This document shows positions 1 to 12,000 of a stretch of 64,000 nt of DNA, in pieces. The notes beneath the pieces were generated by a model. That model was given only the letters and a program-made list of their open reading frames with translations. It ran no database searches and had not been told where the DNA came from. This DNA comes from Pempheris klunzingeri (taxonomy: Eukaryota; Chordata; Actinopteri; Acropomatiformes; Pempheridae): the NCBI RefSeq assembly GCF_042242105.1, contig NC_092028.1, forward strand, positions 16,148,768 to 16,212,767, in the 5' to 3' direction. The stretch's first letter is position 1; the number at the start of each line of letters is the position of its first letter. Both the position numbers and the translations under genes were made by a program.

Positions 1-199
1 GGTGGCACAGCCTCAGGTTCCCGCATCGTGTCAGTTTTAGTTATTTTATTCCATGTAAAATTAGAAGTGATAAGTTCGTATTTATGTCCATATAGCTACA
101 GATACACTTGACAAACTTTGATGATGAAAGCAGCACTGAAACATCTGCAACTGATTGTGTGATTGCGCCCGTCGTCGACTCACCTCTTCCTCCCTCCAG

Positions 200-1341
200 G
201 GTGCATTCTGGGGCCTGGTTTTCGGCCTTTTGGTGGGCTGCATCCGCATGTTGTTGGACTTTATTTACCCTGCACCCCTGTGCTACGAGGAGGACGACAG
301 GCCTGCTGTGTTGAAATACGTCCATTACTTATACTTCTCCATACTGCTGTCCTTCATCACCCTGGCTGTGGTGGTTGCGGTCAGCCTGGCTACAGAGGAG
401 CCCAAACTGGAGCAGGTGAAGCCACATTATCACATCTATATTGAAGTTCTGGGGTTATAATTTTGCTGATCTGCATACCTCGTCATGGGCCAGTGATTCA
501 GATGTAGAAATTAAATCTAAACTTTCAAGCTCTCAAATTTGTTTAGATTCAATGTTCCTTGCCAAAATACCATTGTGTGCATAACTTAATATATAAAATG
601 CTTTTCCTACAACTGGAAAATATTTTGAAACATGCAAACCATTATATGTCAATAACATCTCAGGGGACATTTAAGGCAAACTGTTTGCAGTACACTGATT
701 TTCAGCTGTCATCATTTGGGTCCTTCAGAAAAGTATGTCTGCCTATTTGCACACCTGACTTACAGTATATCCCGTGAACATCATGCATGCTGTGTGATGT
801 CTTTTCGTAAACAGATTAGTCGCCTCACCTGGTTCTCAAGGTTTGACCCAGTGGAGCCCAAACAGCAGGTGTTTTCAGTGGAGCAGAGCACAACGACCTC
901 AGAGGTGATTACTGATCAGACGAGAGACATGGGAGTCACAGGAGAGCAGGAGCGCAGCAATGGAAAAACCTGTCATCTCAGGGAAGGTGGGTCTTGGTCC
1001 TGCTTGCTATTAGTTGCACTTTTCCATCTGATCATTTATTTGTCTTGCAGGTGAAGACATTCTCTCTGTGCTATTCAGTGTTTTCTCTTTTTCTCCTGAA
1101 CTCTCCAGACTCTTCATCCTCAGTGTCCAGCATCCACAGCCAGTCCAGAATGATGTCTGCCCTCTACTGGCTGTGTGGGATGGAGAGAAGGAGAGAGGAA
1201 GATGACAGTCCTGTGACGCCTCCCGCACCTATGGAGGCTAGCATTTCGCTGGAAGAAAAGCCACGTCTGCGGCTCATTGTTAACGTCAACCTCATGATTT
1301 GCCTCTCGGTAACGGCCTTTATCGTTGGCTACTGGGCTTGA
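200..1341 (+). CDS. slc5a11: SGLT-family sodium/solute cotransporter, C-terminal part (probable slc5a11), 5' end outside window
   Basis: Three coding exons are visible: 200-415, 815-986 and 1109-1341 (stop TGA 1339-1341). Each internal edge has AG/GT, and the joined 621 nt stay in frame (206 residues). Exon 200-415 encodes two hydrophobic segments (FWGLVFGLLVGCIRMLLDF and YLYFSILLSFITLAVVVAV) separated by a short acidic loop; the last exon ends in a further membrane span finishing FIVGYWA. This is the layout of the final helices of SLC5 sugar/inositol-sodium symporters of the plasma membrane, whose C-terminus is a hydrophobic helix. The call of slc5a11 (myo-inositol carrier SMIT2) over other SLC5 members rests mostly on position: in human 16p12.1 SLC5A11 lies tail-to-tail with ARHGAP17, exactly as here. 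The sequence alone does not separate it well from SLC5A9 or SLC5A10. The sodium-binding core lies upstream of the window. Confidence 0.8.
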
Positions 1342-1574
1342 AAGGCATGTTGTGACACTCTCAATGGACACATGGTGTGCGGGAGTGGGTAAAAAGTTGT
1401 GTATAGATTTTAATGTCACCCCCTCCTCCCCCACTGTCTTCTTCTTTCAGTCCTAAAACTGACACAGTAAAATGAGATACGTCCATAGACTGACTATATC
1501 CTTAAAGACACAGGGGTCTTTTGTAATTTTGGTTACATACATGGAAGGAATGCTTATGTCTAATATTTTGATTA

Positions 1575-1580
1575 AATAAA
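1575..1580 (+). other. Candidate polyadenylation signal of slc5a11
   Basis: A canonical AATAAA hexamer lies about 235 bases after the slc5a11 stop codon, followed by a T/G-rich run. It is the first such signal after the stop, so it is the likely 3' end; no transcript data are available. Confidence 0.5.
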
Positions 1581-3056
1581 TGTTTGTAAATAATTACAGC
1601 TGAAAATATACCCAAACCTACATTGATGACCTATACAGGCTCATTTACTGCAATTCAATCTTGGCAAAGGGACAAATACTAATGAGAGGAAGCTGACAAC
1701 ACTGTAAAATGTTGAACAATCTTTAATTATTAAGAGTAATGATGCATTGTATGATGCATAATGGGCAGAAAAGCCAACATTAAAATGCTGAGAAGAAATT
1801 AAAAAATAAAACAATCAAAGAGCTGGAAAAAAAAAAACACCCCAACAAGGTAAAAATCGTCAGCCGTAGTAAAAATTATACACAAAGAAAAATGTAATTA
1901 TTTGGCTGTATTTGTTCATAGCTTTGAGCTGGAGTGGGAGTGATCAGTTACAAGCTATGAATGGAGTTCAGTTATCACAATCAATTTGTTAGAAAAAAAA
2001 AAAAATCCCTTTTAATGGTAAACTAATCTGTGAGCACCAAACTAATGTTGAGCTTGGTAAATCAGGTCAGTTGAAATCAAATAAAATTCAGATGGAAAAA
2101 AATAATCCTATCTTACTACTGTGGAAGGAAAACTACCTGAAATCCAAAAATTACAGCATGTGCGCTGTGGAGACACCAATGGAAGACAACTGCATTTTAT
2201 ATTGCACTCTTGCCAAAATATTTGGTCATTAACAACCACAATAGAAGCCAAGCAGCTCTAAATTTTCATTAAATTTCCTTTGGCCCATATCCACGTCTTT
2301 GGTCCTTTACACTAACAGGTTTAGTGCTGTGTTTAAGTGTGTGTGGTGATTACTGAAAAGCCCTTCTCAGCTGAATGTCACATTTAGCCAGATGAAACTG
2401 ACAAATTGGAAAATGATAAAGAAAAATGGCAGAATGTGATCGTCTTTCATGATAAATAGATCATCAGTGGCTGGATAACACTCACATTGCCACGCAGCTG
2501 TGCTGCTTGATAAAAAAAAAAAAAAAAATACTGGTCATTGGGTCTGACCTGCTGCTAAAGCCAGATTCACAGATCTCTGACTCCTAAAACATTCATAGCA
2601 CTGAACCTACAGTAATGCTAACAACATTTTAAAAAGAAGCAGGAGAGAAGAGGAGGCTTTGAAAGCTTAGCACTCTTTGGGTTCAGCTGCTGTGTGTTCA
2701 GGTTATATATTTAAGCCCCCTTAGCCTTGAGTCTAACAAGGCTCTGCAGTCCACTCTCAAAATACTCAGCAGTTTGCAGAACAACGGGACTTTGATATGA
2801 AGTAATAGTGGGACCAGAGTTTTGTGGTTGACACCACCGCTGTAAAATGAGGTTTCTGGTTTGAGTCACAGGAAAACAGGAGAAAAGGCAGCCATTTTTC
2901 CTCCCAGAAAGCAGTCTGGTATCATGTGAGTGGAGCTGGAGTGAACCAATGTATTTGAGTTACCTCTCTGATATGTATTTGATTCTAAAACATTCAAATC
3001 CATTTCGTGGACCAGCTGAAGGAGGATTTCGATGACGACTCCTCTTTTTTTTCCTC
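1581..3056. other. Convergent 3' flank between slc5a11 and arhgap17
   Basis: About 1.5 kb of AT-rich DNA with several A-runs (for example near 1828, 1993 and 2512). It most likely holds the 3' UTR of arhgap17 on the minus strand. A minus-strand ATTAAA lies at 1722-1727, which would put the two 3' ends within about 150 bases of each other, but this is weak evidence. No coding exon is seen. Confidence 0.4.
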
Positions 3057-6000
3057 TCACAGAGCGGTGCTCTCTGAGTGGACCTGAGGGTCTAGGGGTG
3101 GGGTTGGGGTGGCGGCGGGCTCTTGACCAGCAGAGCTCTCCCCTTGTTGGTCCGCAATCACCTCAGGGATGAAGGCTCGCCCAATCCCCTTTAGGAACAG
3201 GCTTCCGTCTGTACAGAGGACAGGCAAATAAATCAGTCTAGAAGCAAAATAACACACAGTTTCAAAATGGACACTGCACACACCACGTTTACACACTCTG
3301 TAAGACACCAAGGATTTATCTTTCTGTTAAATCTAGTTAATGTAGTACATATATAGTACCAGTTAACTCATTTTTAGGCAGTAATTGATGGGAATCCTTG
3401 GTGTTTTAACTTTTAAATGCGACAAATTTCCTTCATAGATCTGCTGAAGTGCACATACAGAATATCAGCACACAGTCAGTTTAAAGGCATGTTAGTTATC
3501 ACAGAAAACTAATAGCATTCAACCATTCAACCTCAGCATCACAAGCATGTTAGTTTTGTTGCACAGCAGGGTTAAAGTGCAGGACAAATGCATACTAATA
3601 TACATAAAATATATGTATACAGTATGTGTTGAGACACACTAAAAAGGAGCAAACAATCTTTGTTTCCCCACACAGACACACATGCAGTGGATGCAGAAGC
3701 AAGGCCAAGGCATCAGCCAGTCAGATTCTTACCATTACCTGCCTTGCAAAGCTCATCTTACAGGCAGGCCAGTAGCTCAGACATCTGCAATATTTACACA
3801 TTTCCTGTCATGCATCAAGATCACCACAGTTACATTTAGTGAGGCACTATGACACAGTGACACCAAAAGCCAGACAGCTACATAGAGTAATGCCCTGAGA
3901 GAAGCTGAAATCACCCAGTATACGCTATCAGCAGACAGCCATCGAGTGAGTTCATCGTCGCTGCGACGCCTACACACAGAAACCATTTTAAACTACGCTA
4001 CACATCACTGAACACATGTATTTGTTGATGTTTCATGCACTGTGGTTCAAAACGCAGCAAGAGTTTCTCAAACAGTGAACTATTTATTCTTAGCTCCACT
4101 TTTACCAGCTGCATCGTTAAAGTGATGTGCACATTAATGCATCGATAATTATAATCCAATAATATACTGAAACTTCCCATTTTGCAAACTTTTGGTACTT
4201 TAAGTATATTTTGATGCTTTTGAACTTTTATTTTTGTAAAATTTTGAAGTTATAATATATAACTTAAATATTTAATTGCTGAATAGTTACTGATGATTTT
4301 ACATTCTAAATACATGAGGTTATTAAATATGATAAACTGTACAAACAGCTCCATGGTATATAAAGCTACAACATTAATATTGCACTTAAACATGATTGCA
4401 TCTATGATATATTACAATCACATAATGAGTGTTCTCACATTTGATACTTGAAGTTCATTTTTCTGATTTTATGTCTGTACTTTTACTTCAGCAGGATTTT
4501 GAGTAAATTACTTTTGTAACTTGTTACTTTTTTTTATTTTAGTGCTGCTACATTTAACTTTAATAAATGATATGAATATATATATACAGTATATATATCA
4601 GTGTCTTTCATCTGTGCGCCACAGCACTGCAGAAGTGGCCTGATCAAAGACACTGCTCTATTTGGAGCTAGATGAGAGTTTCCACTGAAAAAGAAAACTT
4701 GATCATACAGTACACATGTTGTACACAAACACACACATACACACAGAGTCATGCTTTGTTAAAGTACAAGTACCCTGAAATATTATTAAACTCTCCGTGC
4801 TCTTATTTTCTTAAATCTACGGTTATCTTTGTATGCATTGCTGGTGCTATTTAAATATCATTATATTCCCCACCATTTCTTATATAATGTTTTATAATAG
4901 AAACACTGAGAAAGAGGGAACAGACTGTTTACCTGTTATAATCTTGGAGCCAGAGCTGCACATGTCATTACCATGCTCATTTGCTGCAGGTTGTGGGGGC
5001 GGCGGCATGCTGGGTCGAGGTCGTGGCCTGGGAGCCGGCCTGGAGGGGCGTGGGAGGGACCCAGAGTGGTGAAAAGACAGCGGGTTGGACTGCAATCTAT
5101 CGTGAGGTGGAGTGTCAGGAGGGGTGGGGGTGCTGGGGGGAGAGGGATCTGACTCCCCTTGGGCCTGGTGGGCTTGAGGAGGCTGCGGAGGAGGGTGGCT
5201 CGGGGCGTGGATTAGGCTGTCTTTGCTGGGGTGGCGTCGGGGGGTGATGGGTGGGTAATGAGGAGAGCCGGGGGTCTGGGCAAAGGGGCTGGCCTGTTTG
5301 GGTGGAGCCGGGGCCTGCTTCTTGGTGCCTTTAGAGAAAAACTCAATATTAACTATATTAATGGCACAATACTAAATAATCAGAATAGGAATGGTCACTC
5401 TTTTACCTCTGCGAACCATGTGCGGACTAGGCCCCCTGGATCCACCCTGAGAGTGGGGGGTTCCTACTGTAAGATGTACTGAACCATTCCTCTGGGGAGG
5501 AGGGGTGGACGTGAGCTCACGGGCTGGGCTGTGGAAATACAACAAATCCAAATGTTAATCCATCAACACGTCATCTTTGCTTTGCATTTAACAAGGATGT
5601 GCATCGGTGCAAGAACTCATGCATATAATACATAAAACAGATTGCACAGATTTCCATTCAAGGGATAATTACACTAGATGAAGGTTATTACATGAGGAAT
5701 AACTCTGCTATAAGTAAAGTGTCGAGAAGAGGATGCAAAAATCAGAAAAAGGTTTGCTCAGTAATGTGTTACATGCAAGATCAGACATCGCCACAAAGCA
5801 GTCACTCAGACAGACGGGTGGGCAGGCAAGGAGAAAGGGGAGTCCATTTTCAAAACAGACTGAGTTTGATCAATCATCACAACAAGCAGGAGGGAGGATA
5901 AAAGCTGCCTGTAAACAAAGCATCACAGGATTTTGCTGCGTTACATTCTTAATTTGTTAAAAATAAAGCCAAATTAAAAGCTGTGGACGTAATAGACATT

Positions 6001-9000
6001 GTTATTCTTATGATTTCCTGTTTTATGACTCCAATATGGGAACTCAAAGATCAAACAAACACATGACAAACACAAAGGGTGGGTGAGCTCCGGATTGGCT
6101 GATTGGCTGCGAGCAGTACTGTTGCTACCTCAGCTCGCTCCTCCTTACCTGCTCTCCTCTGTGCTGAGCTGGGTTACAACCTGAGGTTGCACTGTGGCTA
6201 CCTGGACCCCACCACCCAGACCACCACTACCAACACCACCACCACCACCGCCGCCGCTCAGGCCGGGCTGCTCCGCCTCTGTAGCCGGGGATGAAGCCTG
6301 GGGCTGGGGATCAGGCGGGGCAGGACCCCCGGCTTCCAGAGGGGGCAGAGGGGGTTGGAAGGTGGGTGAGGTTAGCTGTGGGTGCTTTCTATTTACAGCG
6401 CTGGCTCTACGTGGAGTGGGCTCCGGTTGTTTGTTAACGGTGCTAGGGAGGGGGGGAGAGGGGAGAGAGTTCAGGAGGGCAAACCACACGCCGTCAGACA
6501 GAATGAAAGGCCAAGAAACTGAGGGAGAGAGAAAAACAGTGAGCGCAGAGACAGACAGAGAGATGGTGACAGAAAGAGACGCCACTTCCTTTGAGTGAAA
6601 CCAGTTAAGAGTCCAAAGGACATAAAACCACATGATGTGACCTTTTAAATAGAGCGACTTGGAACTGCGACATCTCTGCAGGGACAGAAGAGACAGATGC
6701 CACACCGTACAAAGGAAATGCAACAGAGGAAGCCCACACAAAACATAAAACCAGCAACCTACAGTGAGACCTAAGCTTTAATAGGAAACAAAGGAGATAA
6801 CACAAGAGTACACAAGAGTAAAACACAAGAATTAGAACTCCAGACAAAAATTGTATCGCAATGATACTGAAAAATGTTTTTTTGTTAACATCTGAAAGAA
6901 AACTGCTTTTTCATCATTTCAGTACCAACCTTGAGGAAAACACAACTGATTAGCTTGTGTTAAAATCACCTAAACATAATAGAAAATCACACAGAACACC
7001 ATTCCCTTCTTTTACTTATCAGGAACTGGATTCATGGGCGCTACACTGGACTACGGCACAGCTTTGAAGTCTGGGCTGGGCAGCTCTTCAGTGGGCGTTT
7101 CAGTGACTGTGATGGACTCGTTGGCCACTACATAGAGGGCCGACACGACCGGGCCCCGCGACTCCTGCCTGCTCAGTGTCTTGGGACGGGATGGGAGGGT
7201 CAGGGGCAGGCTGAGGCTGAGGTTGGGGCGAGACAGGTACCTGTCTTTACGGGGCGTGTGACTGTCCCCGTCCTGCCCCACCAGGCTGCCGGGGCGTTTC
7301 CTCTCCAGTCCGGGTTCAGGTTCTGGGGTGGCCGGGGTGGCTGGGTGGGTGGGCATGGCGAACATGCCCGACACGTTGAAGTCCACCTCTGGAGAGAAGA
7401 AGGCAGGAACCAAATATTAATGAAAATTACAAAAAGGTGGTAAAGATGATCTTCTTATTCTAAAAAATGAGTCTGTGATGTTCAATAATTATATTGTTTG
7501 TCACACACATTCATGTCCTCCCAATGATGATTGTGTGTTTGTATTTTGTGCTGATTTGCAAATGTTAGCATCACCATTATACCTGTTAGTCATCAGTATG
7601 CCATTGTCATTGTGAGCATGTGTGCATGCTGGCGTTAGCATTTAGCCCATAGCTTTACATTTCAGCAAATAAAAACAAACACCTTCATATGGTATTAGTA
7701 CATCACCAGACAACATTCAAGAGACACTGCCAATTCGTTACCTTTCAAGAACTATTGCAATAAACAACAAACGGCGATGTTTTACCGTCAGGGAAGAACC
7801 AATCAGCGTGCTGGATAATGGGCTCGATGATGGCGACCACGTGGACAGATGTAGCTGCTGCCATCTCTGCCAGCGTCCTGAGAACAACCAGGGACAGACG
7901 AGGACGCTTCATCAACCTCAGCTTCACCTCGTACTCAGAAAGGTAACGTAAATATGAGGTAGCAGATCACAGAGGTCTTACCCCTCAGTCTTTGCCCAGA
8001 GCAGGTTGGGCCCCAGCACTATGGCGATGTTGCTGGGAGTCATCTTATTAACATCGCTGTCCTGAGCCAATTTGGCCAGAAACTTCACCAGATACCTGAA
8101 ACACAGACTCTGATTGCTTTCAAAACCTCTAAGCTCCTGCAGCTGTTTTCAAGTGGCTGCCAAGCTTTTGGTATCGTGACCCCATAAAACAAGCGATGGC
8201 CTTAGTGCAGACGTTGTTGTGACAAGCTCAACCACAGTACTTTTTCCCCTCTCAAACTGTTATGTTTGAAAGATTTTTTAGATGCCTGAAGTAGTAAAAA
8301 AAAAAAAAAAGGGAGAAGAAACTAAAACATCTCTTCATTTTTGTTCCCTTTTCTCAGCTTTATCTTGGGACTACTTGTGGTCACTCTAAGCAGAAGTGAG
8401 TGCTCCAGTGAGACGTCTCATATGGCACCGAAATGACTTCTGAGCGTCTTATTTTACGGCTTGTAAGAAATCTGCTGTATCAATTAAGAAAGCGAAAAAC
8501 AGAACATACATTCAGTTCTGTACCGATGTAGTGATGCACTTACCTGAAGTTTGCCTTGTGAGTCTTTGGCAAACGGTCACATGTCACCCACAAGGCCTGA
8601 AGCCTCTTGTCAGAGTCGGAAACACTGAAATCACACAGGCACAAAATATTTGCTGGTTGCATAAGTGCCAGAACATCTAAAGCAGCAAACACTACTGAAG
8701 GCACGTGCTTGATGCTTATTAGAGTGAGTGTGTTTTACAGGATATTAAAAGGAGTAATGTCTGTGTGTCTTCTTACTTGGAGGCCTGTATCCACTCGTCG
8801 TACAGGCCAAAACTCATTAGAGGTTCAGGAAGTTCCCTGAGATAGGACTTCAGGGCTCCTGTGTATGAAGAGAAAAAGCTCTGAGAAAATGATCTGGACC
8901 AGATGGTTTCACTTTTTGTGGATTTGTAGAGGAGGCTGTACCAGCGACGGCGTGGGGATCAGAGTAGAACTCCTCGAGCTGCGAGGTGGAGCAGTCCAGC

Positions 9001-12000
9001 GCTGCTTTTAGCTTCTTCAGTTTGGAAGCTCCGGCGGCTATTCTGAAGAGACCCTGTGAGGAAAACGTAAACAAGATGACTGAACAGTGACTTTTCGAAA
9101 GGTACAGGTGACTGGTTTCAATCCTAAAATTCAAGAAGTGTGTCTGGGTCGGTATCCGGAAAGGAGAAGTAAAGCATATAAAGTGTAACATCCACCAAAG
9201 GACAGAGAAAGTCGAAGGAAATGTGGTTCTTTCAGGATGAGTAACAAACAGACAGACAGTTTTGTTTCCGTTAACAAAATGTCTTAAATTGTCCTCCTTG
9301 GTGAGTTTAGTGATATGGTTAAATCTCAAGAGTGTTATAGTGAACATGCTAATGGATAACAGATGCCTAAGCACACACACATACACACACAGTGCTTATT
9401 CCCGCAGCCTCAAGGCTAACTGACCACAAGTTGGCCACAAATGTTTCCAGACTGTACGTGCCGTCATTTCAAGAGAGCAGTCCACATAACCCACATCTCT
9501 ACGTCCAGCAGCAACAGAGTGGTGTTTAATGAGGACAAATTTATGTCAGGAATTTTGGTTTATTAATCCTAAACCAAGGGTTCTCTTTCTCCCCAGCCAT
9601 CATACCTCCTCCTTCATGCCGGTCTCCAGCAGCATCATGACGCAGGCCTCGATGGGCAGAGCGATCTCACGGTTACTCCTCTTCAGGTGCTCCTCCAGAG
9701 CCGTGCCGAACGCCGGCTTCTCCATCCAGGAGTCTAGAAGAGAGGTCAGTGTTTGTACGCTATTTTTCAAACAACATTTATTTTCTACTCTTTTCTATAC
9801 TCCTCTATAATTGACAGTGAACGTGGCTTATATAGAGTTATAAAGGTTATGGTGTGTGAGTTGTAGTATTAGTTGGAATTGCATGGATGGATTGTTTAAA
9901 ACAAAAATGTATTGCTAGGTGTAATCTCTCCTGTCACCCCACTGCCTCGCTGTCACAGTGATACTTTCCCTGTCTGAAGTCTTTTTCATGCACATGCATA
10001 CATGTAAAAAGCAACTACGGCTGCCAGATCTAATACTATACCGTAATTTCACGAGGAACTGAAAAGGTGCAAAGGTTGTTTTTTTTTTTTAAATTGCTTC
10101 CAGATTTAATGCTGCTCACCTTGCTGCATTTGGATAGTCGGTATAGCTGCCTCCAGAGCTGCCAGAGACCTCCTGTGGTAGTCTGCCTGGGCCTCTAATA
10201 ACTGGTATACATGCAAAAACATAAACACAAGTTGTTTGTACAAGGTTTTGGCATACAGAGAAGCAGGCATTCACAAGGCTTTGCCAAATAACACAGTTAA
10301 AGTGGAATGGGTCAAATCTGCATCGCATTTCCATTTTGATTCTGGGCCATTTACACTAGACTGAACTGCACCCACCATGACATAATAGCGTGCATAATCT
10401 CCCTCTTTGGAAGCAAAGTTGTACAAGTCTGCAGAAAGCTGGTCCTGTAGGATGAGAAAATACATATTTCCATACATGGCAAAAATATTATGGCAACCTT
10501 AAACCTTTTAATTCAGACGCAGATGAACTCCAGATGACAAAGCAATGACCTTTAATTACATGGTCTTAATAATGTGCATAGCATGTTTGTTCCTGGTCCA
10601 CTCCTGTTACAAGGCCTCCTTTGTTCAGCGATTTCATAAGATATGATCCTAACATGATGAGGAGGCCCTGGCTGGACTGTATATACTGCATACCTGAGCC
10701 ACAGTGATTGGCAAAGTGTTGTACCATCGTGTGGCCAACGCACAAATTGTATGAGTAATAAAACAAAAAACTGCGAACTGAAAGAGAGATTCTACCTTGC
10801 ATATTTCTACTTTGTTGAGAGCCTCCTCCATCTCGTCCTTGAGCGAATCCACCTTCGCTGCCATAGCCTGGTTGTTGGACTTTGTTGCCTGATACCACCT
10901 GCAGGACAAGACCGCGGTTAGACACTCATCTACAGTAAGCATGAGCACATTTTATTTAAAACATGTACTTTCTTACTAAGCAAACTCTTGTTCATGTTCA
11001 CATTACATCATGCAAGAGCTACAGTCACACTTTCAAGATATTAAACATGCAAAAAAAATTGTGCAATTAAAGTTAATAGTTTTAAATAATGGGGCTAATT
11101 AGAACTTTTATTCAGCACAAAATTCAGACTTTTATTCCGTGTACCTCGTCTTGGCAGAGTCATAGTCCAGAACCAGTTTGGCGAGTTGTTTTCTCTGCTT
11201 TAGTATATTGGGAATCTCTACCTGTGAGAGAAGCAGTGAGGATCATGAGTACAGCATGAGCGCACGTGCACTTTATTATAGTCAGCACTGAGTCAGGACA
11301 GCACCTCTACAGTGAGAACATTTTGCCAAAATGAATCATGCTGAATGGTAATATAACACAAAAAGATGCCAAAGGCCATAAAAGTACTACTTAAATAAAG
11401 ACACACACAGGTCATAAGTGATACAGTGTGAGGAGGGCTGCGTTTTTTTTTGTTTTTTTTTTACCTCTGCCAGTTGGTTGAGAGGATCTAGGATGTCTCT
11501 CTCGATCTGGACTTCATGCTGCATCAGTTCAGTCGCTAGCCTGGTCTCCGCATCCCCACACACTTCCATCATTTTGCTGCTCATGCACATGCACACAGGG
11601 ATGTATACAAATATGACCATCATCACTACTTCTCTCACAGCGAGAAAAATGTTAAAGTATAAGAAAACAAAATGCACACAAATACACTACACCCTAACCC
11701 TAACCCCTTAATAGACCCTTCACGACCCTTTCCCTAAAATAATTACATATAATATTGCATTTTGGTTCGTTAAGATCAACGGTATTCATATTTGAGACGG
11801 ACGGACAGACGTCTCAAATGCTCCTGAAACTGGTCTTGCAGGTAATAAATCTTGTAGTTAGCTTCCACATCTCACCCAATCAGACTCTCGTCTCCCAGCT
11901 GAATGCCTCCCTCCTGCATGGCCTGGGACAGCGTCGTCAGGGGCAACTTTTTCTGCAAACAGACCAGCAAAAGAAGTGTAGCCTGCTTACAAATGTGTGG

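Noticed and set aside
6103-6598. Plus-strand open frames opposite arhgap17 exon 17
   Set aside because: They are shadows of the proline-rich coding exon on the minus strand.
11691-11708. Telomere-like CCCTAA repeats
   Set aside because: Only about two to three units are present inside an arhgap17 intron; too short to be an interstitial telomere.
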